This document shows positions 52,599-61,765 of a DNA stretch of 64,000 nt, in pieces. A model generated the notes under the pieces. That model saw nothing but the letters and a program-made list of their open reading frames with translations, was not told where the DNA came from and ran no database searches. The position numbers and the translations under genes were made by a program. The DNA comes from JBCDHN01 sp965224535 (GTDB taxonomy: Bacteria; Verrucomicrobiota; Verrucomicrobiia; Verrucomicrobiales; DEV007), in the NCBI GenBank assembly GCA_965224535.1, contig CBDCZR010000043.1, positions 1 to 64,000 of the forward strand. The letters run 5' to 3'. Numbering within the stretch: position 1 is the first letter of the stretch; every line of letters begins with the position of its first letter.

Positions 52599-53630
52599 AT
52601 GACCGCCGCCATCGCCCCAACTGATACCAAGGACGCAGCGACGGATGCGGTGAGGCGGGCGGTGGATTTGCTGCAAGCGGGCGAAATCGTGGCGCTGCCG
52701 ACGGAGACGGTCTACGGGCTGGGCGCCGATGCGTTCAACGAGAGCGCCGTGGCGAAAATTTTCGAGGTCAAGGAGCGGCCAAAGTTCGATCCGCTCATCG
52801 TGCACCTGCCGGAGAGCGGCCGGCTCGATGAAGTCGCGAAATTGCCCGAGGAGACCGAAAAACACGTGCGGCGGTTGACGCAGGAGTTCTGGCCGGGGCC
52901 GCTGACGCTGATTTTGCCGAAAACCGAGGCCGTGCCGGATCTGGTGACCGCCGGGCTCCCCACCGTGGCTGTGCGGGTGAGCGAGCATTCCATTTTTCGC
53001 CGGGTGGCGCGGGGTTTGGACCGGCCTATCGCGGCGCCGAGCGCAAACCGGTTCGGACGCATTAGCCCCACTTCAGCGAGCGCGGTTGCCGAGGAGTTGG
53101 GCGAGTTGATTCCGCTGATCGTTGATGGCGGAGCTTGCTCGCGCGGGCTGGAATCGACCATCGTGCGCGTCCTTCCGCCGGAGAAAACCAAGCCGGTGTT
53201 CGAGATTTTGCGACCCGGGCCGATTACACCGGAGACGTTGCGGAAATTCGGCCAAATCAAGCGGCGAAAGCCCGGTGACACGTCGATTGACGCGCCCGGC
53301 CAGACACTCAGCCACTACGCGCCGAAAACTCCGCTTTTCCTCCTGGAAAATCCCGGCGAATTCTCGCCCGAACCCGGAAAATCCTACGCGTTGCTCAGTT
53401 ATCGCGGTGAAGCCAAGGACGGCTACGTCAATCTCCACGATTGGGCGCAAATCGCGACGCTGAGCCCCGGTTCCGGCAAATTGGCGGAGGCAGCGGTGCG
53501 TTTTTTCTTCCTGCTGCGCCAACTGGACAGCGCGGGGGTGGACGAGATCATTGCCGAGCCGATTTCCGAGGTTGGGCTGGGAATCGCGATGATGGAGCGG
53601 CTGCGGCGAGCGAGTTGGGATATTTCCTGA
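52599..53630 (+). CDS. tsaC: L-threonylcarbamoyladenylate synthase (Sua5 type)
   Basis: 343 residues: an N-terminal YrdC domain (EIVALPTETVYGLGADAFN, KIFEVKERPKFDPLIVH, FWPGPLTLILPK, VAVRVSEHSIFRRVAR, PIAAPSANRFGRISPTSA) and a C-terminal Sua5 domain (DAPGQTLSHYAPKTPLFL), so it is the long Sua5 form and not the short TsaC. It makes threonylcarbamoyl-AMP for the t6A37 tRNA modification. Four bp separate it from murJ, which suggests co-transcription. Confidence 0.93.
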   Translation: MTAAIAPTDTKDAATDAVRRAVDLLQAGEIVALPTETVYGLGADAFNESAVAKIFEVKERPKFDPLIVHLPESGRLDEVAKLPEETEKHVRRLTQEFWPGPLTLILPKTEAVPDLVTAGLPTVAVRVSEHSIFRRVARGLDRPIAAPSANRFGRISPTSASAVAEELGELIPLIVDGGACSRGLESTIVRVLPPEKTKPVFEILRPGPITPETLRKFGQIKRRKPGDTSIDAPGQTLSHYAPKTPLFLLENPGEFSPEPGKSYALLSYRGEAKDGYVNLHDWAQIATLSPGSGKLAEAAVRFFFLLRQLDSAGVDEIIAEPISEVGLGIAMMERLRRASWDIS

Positions 53631-53634
53631 AACA

Positions 53635-55242
53635 ATGCCGGAACGCGATCCAGACGAAATGCCGAAAGGCAAGGCCGGCATCGTCTCCGTGGCCATCATG
53701 TGCAGCCGGTTGCTGGGTTTGGTGCGCGAAATCGTGCTCGGCGGACTTTTTGGCGGCAGCCGCTGGATGGACTCGTTCATGATCGCCTTCCGCACGCCCA
53801 ACATGCTGCGCGATCTCTTTGCCGAGGGGGCTCTTTCCACGGCGTTCGTGACGACGTTTTCCAAGAAAATCAAGGGCGAGGGCGACGAATCGGCCTGGGA
53901 TTTGGCGCGAAAGATGGTTACCCTGGTAGCCGTTTTTATGGCCGGTTTAACCGTGCTGGGCGTGCTGTTGGCGCCGATTTTTGTGCGACTCATGGCCTGG
54001 GGCTGGACGGATAGCCCGGAGCAAATCCAGTTCACCGTCGTCCTGGCCCGGATTATCTACGGCTTCATTGGGCTCATCTCGTTGGCGGCGCTGGTCATGG
54101 GCATGCTCAACTCCAAGGGCGTCTTTTTCATCCCGGCGCTGGCTTCCAGCTTCTTCAACCTTGGCTCGATCGTCAGCGGCGCGTTGATCGGGCATTGGAT
54201 CGATCCCTGCTGGGGCCGCTGGGCGTTGGTCGGCTTCTCCATCGGCGTGCTGGTCGGCGGTTTGTGCCAGTTGATGGTTCAGTTGCCGTCCCTGCGCGGG
54301 GTTGGCTTCCGATTTCGGCCGGATTTCGGCTGGAAAGATCCCGCGGTGAAAAAAGTGCTCTCGCTCATGGCGCCGGCGATCATCGCGGGCAGCGCCGTGC
54401 AAGTTGGCGTGGCGCTGAACACGTTTTTTGCCTCGTTTCTCGATCGCGAAGGCTCGGTGAGCTTCCTGCAATGGGCCTTCCGGCTCATGCAATTGCCCAT
54501 CGGCGTTTTTGGCGTCGCCGTGGCCACAGTTACCCTTCCCGCGATCTCCCGCGCGGCGACTGAGGGAGTCAGCGATGATTTCCGGGATATCCTCGCCCGC
54601 GGTTTGCGCCTCGTCTTCCTGCTGACCATTCCTTCCGCGCTGGGGCTCTATTTTCTGGCTGAGCCGGTTATCTCCGTAATCTTCCAACGCGGCCGTTTTA
54701 CCGCGGAAGACACCATGGCAACTGCCGCGGCTTTGCGGATGTACGCCATGGGCCTCGTCTTCTATGCAGGGATCAAGGTGGTGCAACCCGCGTTCTATGC
54801 GATCGACAAAAAATGGATACCCATGATCGTTAGCTTTATCGCTATAGGCGTGAACGCCGTGTTGAACTATCTTTGGATCTTTGTTTTTGATAAAACGCAC
54901 GAATATCTGGCGCTCTCCACGGCTATTGGATCGATGCTGAACTTTACGGTGCTTTATATCATGATGCGCCTCTTTGCGGGGCACTTTCACACCGGCAAAC
55001 TCATCTCCACCGTGCTGCGCATCGGCATGGCCGGTGTTGCGCTTGGCGCAATCGCATTGCTTGGCCAATCGACGGTTTTAGCCGAATGGGAAACGCAGGC
55101 GTTCGTGCCGAAAGTCATCGCTTTGTCGATAACCATCGTCCTCGCCGCCGCGGCCTATTTTGCGGTCGCCAAGTTGCTGCGGATCGAGGAGTTGGACGAG
55201 TTTTTGGCCATGGTGAAGCGCCGCCGCCGCAACCAAGGCTAA
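53635..55242 (+). CDS. murJ: lipid II flippase MurJ
   Basis: 535 residues with 14 predicted membrane helices (MVF/MOP superfamily). It carries SVAIMCSRLLGLVREIVLGG, FRTPNMLRDLFAEGALSTAF, RGRFTAEDTMATAAALRMYA, and helices such as LISLAALVMGMLNSKGVF. MurJ moves lipid II across the inner membrane for peptidoglycan building. Followed by an MBOAT acyltransferase 15 bp downstream. Confidence 0.95.
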   Translation: MPERDPDEMPKGKAGIVSVAIMCSRLLGLVREIVLGGLFGGSRWMDSFMIAFRTPNMLRDLFAEGALSTAFVTTFSKKIKGEGDESAWDLARKMVTLVAVFMAGLTVLGVLLAPIFVRLMAWGWTDSPEQIQFTVVLARIIYGFIGLISLAALVMGMLNSKGVFFIPALASSFFNLGSIVSGALIGHWIDPCWGRWALVGFSIGVLVGGLCQLMVQLPSLRGVGFRFRPDFGWKDPAVKKVLSLMAPAIIAGSAVQVGVALNTFFASFLDREGSVSFLQWAFRLMQLPIGVFGVAVATVTLPAISRAATEGVSDDFRDILARGLRLVFLLTIPSALGLYFLAEPVISVIFQRGRFTAEDTMATAAALRMYAMGLVFYAGIKVVQPAFYAIDKKWIPMIVSFIAIGVNAVLNYLWIFVFDKTHEYLALSTAIGSMLNFTVLYIMMRLFAGHFHTGKLISTVLRIGMAGVALGAIALLGQSTVLAEWETQAFVPKVIALSITIVLAAAAYFAVAKLLRIEELDEFLAMVKRRRRNQG

Positions 55243-55257
55243 CGTTATCCTGCCGCC

Positions 55258-56667
55258 GTGGTATTTAGCTCCCACATTTTCCTTTTTTACTTCCTGCCGC
55301 TCGCCTTGCTGGTTTATTACGCCAGCCCGCGGATTCTCAAGCACATGTCGCTCACCCTGATGAGCTACATTTTCTACGGGTGGTGGAATCCGTGGCTCAT
55401 TTTCCTGATTTTCGGCTCGACGGTCATCGACTACTTCTGCGGCATCGCCATCACGCGGAAAAACGCGAGCGCGCGACAGCGAAAAACCGGATTGCTCGTC
55501 TCCATCGTCGCGAATCTCACCATTCTCGCGTTTTTCAAATATGCCGGGTTTTTCGCCGGAACTGTCAGCGCCGCGGCGGGCGATTCCACCCTTTTTCCGG
55601 CTTGGCTCTACGCCATCCCGCTCCCGGTCGGCATCTCGTTCTACACCTTCCAGTCGATGAGCTACAGCATCGACCTCTACCGCGGTCACGCACGGCCTTG
55701 CCGCTCGTTCATCGACTTTATGTGCTACGTCTCCATGTTTCCGCAGCTCGTTGCGGGCCCCATCGTGCGCTACGGCTCGGTGGCGGAGCAATTGCGCCAG
55801 CGCGAGCACACCATCGAGGGCTTCGTCCACGGGTTTACGCGGTTCAACTTCGGTTTTGCCAAGAAAATTCTCCTCGCCAACCCCATGGGCCAAATCGCCG
55901 ACGCCTGCTTCGGGGCCGGGGAGGGAGCGATGGGACCCTTGGCGGCGTGGTTGGGCGTTTCCGCCTACGCCTTCCAGATTTACTTCGATTTTTCCGGCTA
56001 TTCGGACATGGCGCTGGGCTTGGGGCGAATGTTTGGGTTCCGCTTCCCGGAGAACTTCAACGCGCCCTACAAATCGCACAGCATCACCGATTTTTGGCGC
56101 CGCTGGCACATCTCGCTGTCCAGTTTCCTGCGCGATTATCTCTACATCCCGCTGGGCGGCAATCGGCTCGGCGAAGGACGCACTTACTGCAATCTGGCCA
56201 TCGTCATGCTCATTGGCGGGCTCTGGCATGGCGCGCAATGGACCTTTGTCGTGTGGGGCGCGATCCACGGCGGCATGCTCGCGCTGGAACGCTGGCAGGG
56301 CAAGGATTCGCCCTATCGCCGCTTGCCCAATCCGCTGCGAATCGCCATCACCTTCGGCGTCGTCCTCATCACCTGGGTGTTTTTCCGCGCGGAAAACTTT
56401 GAGGTCGCCGGCCGCTACGTTTCCGCCATGTTCGGCGTGGGCGATTTTCACGATTCGGCGGATTTGTTGCGCAGCTACGTTTTCCGGCCGGGCAACGTGG
56501 TGATGTTCTTGGTGGCGTCGGCCATTGTTTGGGGCAGTCCGCGGGTTTGCGAGATTTTGCAGGAACTGACCTCGTGGAAGGTCGTGGCGGGCCTGGTTTT
56601 GCTGGTTTTGGCCGTGATCATGATGTTTACCCAGGGCTTCAACCCATTTCTTTACTTTCAGTTTTGA
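55258..56667 (+). CDS. MBOAT-family O-acyltransferase (AlgI/DltB type)
   Basis: 469 residues from GTG 55258. The AlgI/PatA-like family is shown by VFSSHIFLFYFLPLALLVYY, VGISFYTFQSMSYSIDLYRG, FPQLVAGPIVRY, DFWRRWHISLSSFLRDYLYI and the catalytic His in LIGGLWHGAQWTFVVWG. It O-acetylates a surface polysaccharide, taking the acyl group through the membrane. No SGNH partner (AlgX/AlgJ-like) follows, so the acceptor is unknown. Confidence 0.92.
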   Translation: MVFSSHIFLFYFLPLALLVYYASPRILKHMSLTLMSYIFYGWWNPWLIFLIFGSTVIDYFCGIAITRKNASARQRKTGLLVSIVANLTILAFFKYAGFFAGTVSAAAGDSTLFPAWLYAIPLPVGISFYTFQSMSYSIDLYRGHARPCRSFIDFMCYVSMFPQLVAGPIVRYGSVAEQLRQREHTIEGFVHGFTRFNFGFAKKILLANPMGQIADACFGAGEGAMGPLAAWLGVSAYAFQIYFDFSGYSDMALGLGRMFGFRFPENFNAPYKSHSITDFWRRWHISLSSFLRDYLYIPLGGNRLGEGRTYCNLAIVMLIGGLWHGAQWTFVVWGAIHGGMLALERWQGKDSPYRRLPNPLRIAITFGVVLITWVFFRAENFEVAGRYVSAMFGVGDFHDSADLLRSYVFRPGNVVMFLVASAIVWGSPRVCEILQELTSWKVVAGLVLLVLAVIMMFTQGFNPFLYFQF

Positions 56668-56741
56668 CTTGAAAAACCTGTTTTCGTGCCCGGCGCGGTT
56701 ATGGTAAATTTGCGCCCCTCCCTCCCGTCTCCCTTGCCAAA

Positions 56742-58193
56742 ATGAAGCCCCCGCTTTCGCCACCGGATTCCCGGCTGGACCGCCGACTTTTTTTGCGGCA
56801 ATCCGGTCACGGTTTGGGTTGTGCGGCGCTCTCAGCGCTGCTTAGCGGGGAGGGAAAGGCGGCTGGGCAACATTTCGCGCCCAAAGCCAAGCGGGTCATC
56901 TGGCTGTTCATGCATGGCGGGCCCAGTCACCTGGATTTGTGGGACCCGAAAGTCGGGCTTTACCGCTACGAAGGCCAGCCACTGCCGGCAAGTTACGGCC
57001 CGGTGGAAACGCGGCGAAAAGTGGCCAAAAACGCGCTCATGCCGCCGGTCAAACCGTTCAAATCGCACGGCGAAAGCGGCTTGCGAATCAGCGAATTTCT
57101 CCCCGCCATGGGCGAGGTGGCCGACCAGCTGTGCGTGGTGAAAAGTTGCCACGGAAATAGCGTGAATCACCCCCAAGCCGTTTACCAGGTCAACACCGGT
57201 TCCATGCTCATGGGCAAGCCCAGCATGGGCAGTTGGATCAGCTACGGGCTGGGTTCGGAAAACGAAAACATGCCGGCTTTTGTGGTCATGCCGGATCCCG
57301 GCGCGGGGCCAAAAGGGGGGCCACCGGCCTGGGGCAACGGTTTTTTGCCCGCTACCTACCAGGGGGTGACGATGCGCGCGGGGGAAAACCCCATTTTGCA
57401 CCTGCGTGAGCCGGGTGAGCCCGAAAAGTCAGGTGAAACGCAAAAAGTGGCAAACGCGCGGGTTGAGCCCTCTCTCCTGGCCCGGCGCGCCACGCTCAAC
57501 CTCGTCCAGCAGCTCAATCTCGCCCATTTGGACCAAAGCGGGGGAATTGACGACGTTTTGATCGCGCGGATTCGGGCTTACGAGATGGCTTTCCGCATGC
57601 AGAGTGCCGCGCCGGATCTTGTGGACCTTTCCGGCGAGAGCGAGGGGACCAAGCAGGCTTACGGCATCGATTTGCCCTGGTCGAAGGAGTTTGGCACGCG
57701 CTGTCTGCTGGCTCGGCGCATGCTGGAGCGCGGCGCGCGCTTCGTGCAGCTTTATTCCGGCGATACGGTTGGCTGGGACGCCCATTCCGACCTGAAAAAG
57801 AACCACAGCCGCATGTGTCGCGCGACCGACCGGCCCGTTTCCGCGCTCATCCAGGATTTGCGCCAACGCGGCTTGCTGGAGGACACGCTGGTGATTTGGG
57901 GCGGCGAGTTCGGCCGCATGCCGATGAGCGAAAAAGGCACCGGCCGCGATCACAATCCCTGGGGCTACACCACGGTTTTGGCCGGCGCGGGCGTCAAACC
58001 CGGTTTTTCGTATGGCGAGACCGACGAATTTGGGCTGAAAGCGGAGGAAAACCCGGTTCACGTGCACGATTTGCACGCCACGATTTTGCATCTGTTAGGG
58101 CTCGATCACGAAAAACTGTCCGTCGTCCACAACGGCAAAAAAGAGCGATTGACCGACGTCTTTGGCGAGGTGGTGACCGGAATTCTGGCATGA
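56742..58193 (+). CDS. DUF1501 secreted protein
   Basis: 483 residues with a Tat-like leader (RLDRRLFLRQSGHGLGCAAL). The DUF1501 core has VIWLFMHGGPSHLDLWDPKVG, VKSCHGNSVNHPQAVYQVN, DTLVIWGGEFGRMPMSEKGT, GRDHNPWGYTTVLAGAG, and LHATILHLLGLDHEKLS. The frame is intact, unlike the copy at 45450. It overlaps the DUF1549/1553 gene by ATGA (58190-58193), the usual pairing for this two-gene module. Confidence 0.92.
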   Translation: MKPPLSPPDSRLDRRLFLRQSGHGLGCAALSALLSGEGKAAGQHFAPKAKRVIWLFMHGGPSHLDLWDPKVGLYRYEGQPLPASYGPVETRRKVAKNALMPPVKPFKSHGESGLRISEFLPAMGEVADQLCVVKSCHGNSVNHPQAVYQVNTGSMLMGKPSMGSWISYGLGSENENMPAFVVMPDPGAGPKGGPPAWGNGFLPATYQGVTMRAGENPILHLREPGEPEKSGETQKVANARVEPSLLARRATLNLVQQLNLAHLDQSGGIDDVLIARIRAYEMAFRMQSAAPDLVDLSGESEGTKQAYGIDLPWSKEFGTRCLLARRMLERGARFVQLYSGDTVGWDAHSDLKKNHSRMCRATDRPVSALIQDLRQRGLLEDTLVIWGGEFGRMPMSEKGTGRDHNPWGYTTVLAGAGVKPGFSYGETDEFGLKAEENPVHVHDLHATILHLLGLDHEKLSVVHNGKKERLTDVFGEVVTGILA

Positions 58194-60082
58194 AATCCGA
58201 AATTCGAAATTCGAAACTCGAAGGGCTGCTGGAAGTGGCGATTTTTGCGATTTGCCTCGCTTTTTCCCAAGCGGCGCCGCCACCGGAATCCACCGTTACC
58301 CCGGCCGATTTGGAGCATTGGTCGTTTCGCCCGCTCAACCGGCCCGAACCGCCAAAAATCAGCCAACCCGGGCTCGCTCGCAATGCGATCGACCACTTCA
58401 TCATCGCCAAATTAGAGGCAAACGGGCTCTCGCTATCGCCGCCGGCTGATGGCGCAACTTTGATCCGGAGGCTGTCCTACGATCTGACGGGTCTCCCGCC
58501 AAACCCGAAGGATCTCGCCGCGTTTTTGGAGTCGCCAAGCGACGAGCTTTACCTCAGCTACGTGGAATCCCTGCTCGCCTCACCGGCTTACGGCGAGCGT
58601 TGGGCGCAACACTGGCTCGACCTCGTCCGCTTTGCCGAAACCGACGGATTCGAGCACGACGCGACCCGCGAGAACGCGTGGAAATTTCGCGATTGGGTGA
58701 TCGAGGCGCTAAACCGCGATTTGCCGCTCGATGAGTTTGTCTCGCTGCAACTTGCCGGCGACGAACTGTGCGATGGCGACGAATGGAAGCGGCTCGGCAC
58801 GGGATTTCTCGTTTCCGGCCCGGACATGCCGGACCTCAACTCGCAGGACGAGCGCCGGCACATCGTGCTCAACGATCTCACCTCCACCATCGGCTCGGCG
58901 TTCCTGGGATTGACGATGAATTGCGCCCAATGCCACGATCATCCCTACGATCCCATCAACCAGGCCGCGTTTTACCGGTTGCGCGCATTTTTCGACCACG
59001 CCATCTACCCTGAGGGCGGAAAATCGTTGCCGCACGTGGTGGCGGAGCCCGGAAACCGGCCCCCGCGCAGCTTCGTCTTCAATCGCGGGGATTACCGGGA
59101 CGCCGGCGCGGAAGTGGCTCCCTGGTTTCCGCGAATCGCCAACCCCGCCCGGCATCGTCCCCCGCCGTTGCTCGAAACGATGCAGGCCAACTCCACCGGC
59201 CGGCGCACGGCGTTCGCGGCTTGGCTTACCGCGGAGGACAATCCGCTGTTTTTGCGCTCGCTGGCCAACCGCATCTGGCAGCATCACTTCCACAAACCGC
59301 TGGCGGGGACGCCGAACGACCTTGGTAAGCAGGGAATCGCGCCAACGCACCCGGAATTGCTCGATTGGCTGGCGCTGGAGCTGCCCAAACGCGGCTGGAG
59401 CCTCAAGGACATGCACAGGCTCATCGTCACCAGCAACGCCTACCGCCAGGCCGGCCGTCCCGCGGACGAAACCTGGGAAGCCAGGATCGCCAAAGACCCC
59501 CAAAATCGGCTTTTTTCGCGCTACCCGCGTTGGCAACTCAGCGGCGAGGCCATTCGCGATTCCATGCTGGCGGTGAGCGGCAAATTGAACCCGAAAATGG
59601 GCGGTCCGGGCGTTCACCTGCCGTTGCCGAAGGAGGTGGAGGTGACCCTGCTCAAAAAACACGTGCAAAAGCCCTCCGCGGCCGAGGAACAAAATCGCCG
59701 CAGCATTTACGTCTTTGCACGGCGCAATCTGGGATACCCCATGTTCGACGTCTACGGCCGCCCCGACCGCCAAACCAGTTGCGCGCAACGTTCGCAGGCG
59801 ACCACCCCAACCCAGGCGCTGACTCAAATGAACTCCGCGTTTGCGCGGCATTGCGCCCGTGACGTGGCCGAGGCCCTTGCCGCTAAAAACCCGGCCGATC
59901 GCGTCGAACGAGCCCGCCAAAGCTTCAACCGCATCCTCTCGCGCCAACCGACCGAACGCGAGTTTGCCGCGGGATTGAGCTTCCTAACCACGCAAACCAA
60001 GCGAACGGGGAGCAACGAAGCTGCGTTTCGCGATTTTTGCCTGGCGTTGTTCAACTCCAACGCGTTTTTGTACGTGGAATAG
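58190..60082 (+). CDS. DUF1549/DUF1553 secreted protein
   Basis: I use ATG 58190, which overlaps the DUF1501 stop; the longer frame runs back inside that gene and is a shadow. The first 11 residues, MKSEIRNSKLE, are encoded by a 7-bp repeat array, then a signal peptide (LLEVAIFAICLAFSQAAPPP). DUF1549: LEHWSFRPLNRPEPP, LIRRLSYDLTGLPPNPKDL, AQHWLDLVRFAETDGFE, MNCAQCHDHPYDPINQ. DUF1553: LANRIWQHHFHKPLAGTPND, HRLIVTSNAYRQAG, FNRILSRQPTEREF. 630 residues, shorter than the first copy (805). Confidence 0.9.
   Translation: MKSEIRNSKLEGLLEVAIFAICLAFSQAAPPPESTVTPADLEHWSFRPLNRPEPPKISQPGLARNAIDHFIIAKLEANGLSLSPPADGATLIRRLSYDLTGLPPNPKDLAAFLESPSDELYLSYVESLLASPAYGERWAQHWLDLVRFAETDGFEHDATRENAWKFRDWVIEALNRDLPLDEFVSLQLAGDELCDGDEWKRLGTGFLVSGPDMPDLNSQDERRHIVLNDLTSTIGSAFLGLTMNCAQCHDHPYDPINQAAFYRLRAFFDHAIYPEGGKSLPHVVAEPGNRPPRSFVFNRGDYRDAGAEVAPWFPRIANPARHRPPPLLETMQANSTGRRTAFAAWLTAEDNPLFLRSLANRIWQHHFHKPLAGTPNDLGKQGIAPTHPELLDWLALELPKRGWSLKDMHRLIVTSNAYRQAGRPADETWEARIAKDPQNRLFSRYPRWQLSGEAIRDSMLAVSGKLNPKMGGPGVHLPLPKEVEVTLLKKHVQKPSAAEEQNRRSIYVFARRNLGYPMFDVYGRPDRQTSCAQRSQATTPTQALTQMNSAFARHCARDVAEALAAKNPADRVERARQSFNRILSRQPTEREFAAGLSFLTTQTKRTGSNEAAFRDFCLALFNSNAFLYVE
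58192..58219. repeat. 7-bp tandem repeats (GAAANYC) forming the start of a gene
   Basis: GAAATCC, GAAATTC, GAAATTC, GAAACTC in phase; they encode KSEIRNSKLE directly after the start codon. Same family as 18704-18751 and 25662-25696. Confidence 0.88.
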
Positions 60083-60143
60083 GCTGAGATTTCAAGGGCA
60101 GCATCGCGTTGAAGCCAAGCGCCGTTGTGCTATCAGTAGGACG

Positions 60144-60842
60144 ATGCCCGTAGCTTCCGCACCCCATTTCAAACCGCCCGAAACGGTCCCGCCGTTGCGC
60201 GAAGGCGACCGACTCGACCGCGCGGAATTTCGCAGGCGCTACGAGGCGATGCCCGAAGTCCGGGCCGAACTCATCGACGGAATTGTTTGCATGGCCTCAC
60301 CAGTTCGCTTCAAGAAACACTCCAAGCCGCATCGGAAACTCAGCTACTGGCTGGAACGGTACGAGGAGTCCACTCCGGGTACCGATGGCGGTCTGGACCC
60401 AACCGTGGAGTTGGGAATCAAGGACGAGTATCAGCCCGACGCGATTCAGCGCATTTTGCCGGAATGCGGCGGCCAAACCTGGGACACGGACGATGGATAC
60501 ATTGGCGGCGCGCCGGAATTGTGCGCGGAAATCTCGGCCAGCAGTGCTTCCCGCGATTCCGGCAAGAAAAAGAACAAATATCGCGATTTCGGCGTTCCGG
60601 AGGTGCTGATTTGGCTCGTGGAGAAGGAAAAAATCGAATGGTGGCGTCTCGAGGGCGGCGAATACGTGGCGATCGAGCCGGATGCGGATGGAATCCTAAA
60701 AAGCCGCGTTTTTCCAGGTTTGTGGCTCGATCCCGCGGCGATGTTGGCAATGAATTCCAAACGCGTGCGCGAGATTTTGGAACGCGGGTTGAATTCGCCG
60801 GAACATGCGGGTTTTGTGGAAAAACTCGCCCACAGCGCGTGA
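60144..60842 (+). CDS. Uma2/DUF820-family putative endonuclease, copy 3
   Basis: 232 residues: LREGDRLDRAEFRRRYEAM, AELIDGIVCMASPVRFKKHS, the acidic centre EYQPDAIQRILPECGGQ, GGAPELCAEISASSASRDSG (E...K type), and FGVPEVLIWLVEKEKIEWW. It is not part of the 30-kb duplication and lacks the coiled-coil tail, so it is a more distant paralogue. Same predicted nuclease fold. Confidence 0.85.
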   Translation: MPVASAPHFKPPETVPPLREGDRLDRAEFRRRYEAMPEVRAELIDGIVCMASPVRFKKHSKPHRKLSYWLERYEESTPGTDGGLDPTVELGIKDEYQPDAIQRILPECGGQTWDTDDGYIGGAPELCAEISASSASRDSGKKKNKYRDFGVPEVLIWLVEKEKIEWWRLEGGEYVAIEPDADGILKSRVFPGLWLDPAAMLAMNSKRVREILERGLNSPEHAGFVEKLAHSA

Positions 60843-60871
60843 TCTAACTTACACCCCAAGCCCACACTTCT

Positions 60872-61765
60872 ATGCTCGAACGAGAAGGCTCCTACTACCG
60901 CGAATCCGGCGCCGTACCGGTCGTTTCCGTCGTCAAATTGCTGATCTACGGGTTGCTGGCCGCCGCGATCCTCGCCACGATTTACGCCTACCTCATCCAC
61001 TGGAACCCGTTCATCTACATCAACTTTTTGGGGACGCTTTTCTTTGGCGCCGTGGTGGGGGCGATTGCCGGGACGGGAGGAAAATCGGGCAAACTCAGGA
61101 ACACGGCCGTTCGTGGGGTGTTAGGATTCGTGGTTGGACTTTTTGCGCTCTATTTCGCCTGGTTCGTGTGGCTGGGGGCGACGGGTGTGGGCTGGGATCC
61201 GAATCCGTCGGTCATGTGGACCAAAATCAAGACGATCAACATGATCGGCGCTTGGAGCATTCGTGATTTGGTCGCAAAAGGCGGCTTTCTCTGGTCCGTT
61301 TGGGGCGCGGAGGCGTTGCTGATCCTTGGGATTACCGCCTTCGTTACTTGTCTGACCGGAAAAGAGGTGTTTTGCGAAAAATGCCAGCAATGGGTGGAGG
61401 AAACGGACACTTTTGGCCCGTTTTCCGCCCTGGACGATCCCAAGGCATTCAAGCAAGCGCTGGAGCGAGGCGATTTTGCTCAGGTTGAGGCGCTGGCTGG
61501 CGTTGCGGACCCTGGCAACCTGCAAGACGAGACATTGGTTTCCCTGCGCTGTTGTCCGGGGTGTCAGGATTTGGCGGTGATGGATGTGGAGACCATCACG
61601 GTGACGGAAAAAAAGGGGAAAACGGAGACCGACAGCGACGATTTGATCGAACGGATGCTGATCGCGCCGGAGCGATTCCGAACGCTCAGCGCGAAGTGGG
61701 AAAACCTGCACCGCTCTTCCGATGACGATGACGATGACGAAGAGAGCGAAGAGGCCGAGGATTGA
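60872..61765 (+). CDS. membrane protein with zinc-ribbon-like cysteines, unknown function
   Basis: 297 residues. Four predicted membrane helices in the first half (LLIYGLLAAAILATIYAYLI, FGAVVGAIAGTGG, VLGFVVGLFALYFAWFVWLG, ALLILGITAFVTCLTG), then a cytoplasmic tail with two CxxC pairs (CEKCQQWVEE and CCPGCQD) that can make a zinc ribbon, and an acidic end (DDDDDDEESEEAED). It is translationally coupled to the HExxH gene (TGATG). No family recognised. Confidence 0.7.
   Translation: MLEREGSYYRESGAVPVVSVVKLLIYGLLAAAILATIYAYLIHWNPFIYINFLGTLFFGAVVGAIAGTGGKSGKLRNTAVRGVLGFVVGLFALYFAWFVWLGATGVGWDPNPSVMWTKIKTINMIGAWSIRDLVAKGGFLWSVWGAEALLILGITAFVTCLTGKEVFCEKCQQWVEETDTFGPFSALDDPKAFKQALERGDFAQVEALAGVADPGNLQDETLVSLRCCPGCQDLAVMDVETITVTEKKGKTETDSDDLIERMLIAPERFRTLSAKWENLHRSSDDDDDDEESEEAED

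Noticed and set aside
4799..61125. TTAGGG as telomere-like repeats
   Set aside because: The occurrences are single and scattered, never in tandem, so no telomeric role; reported only as a hexamer bias.
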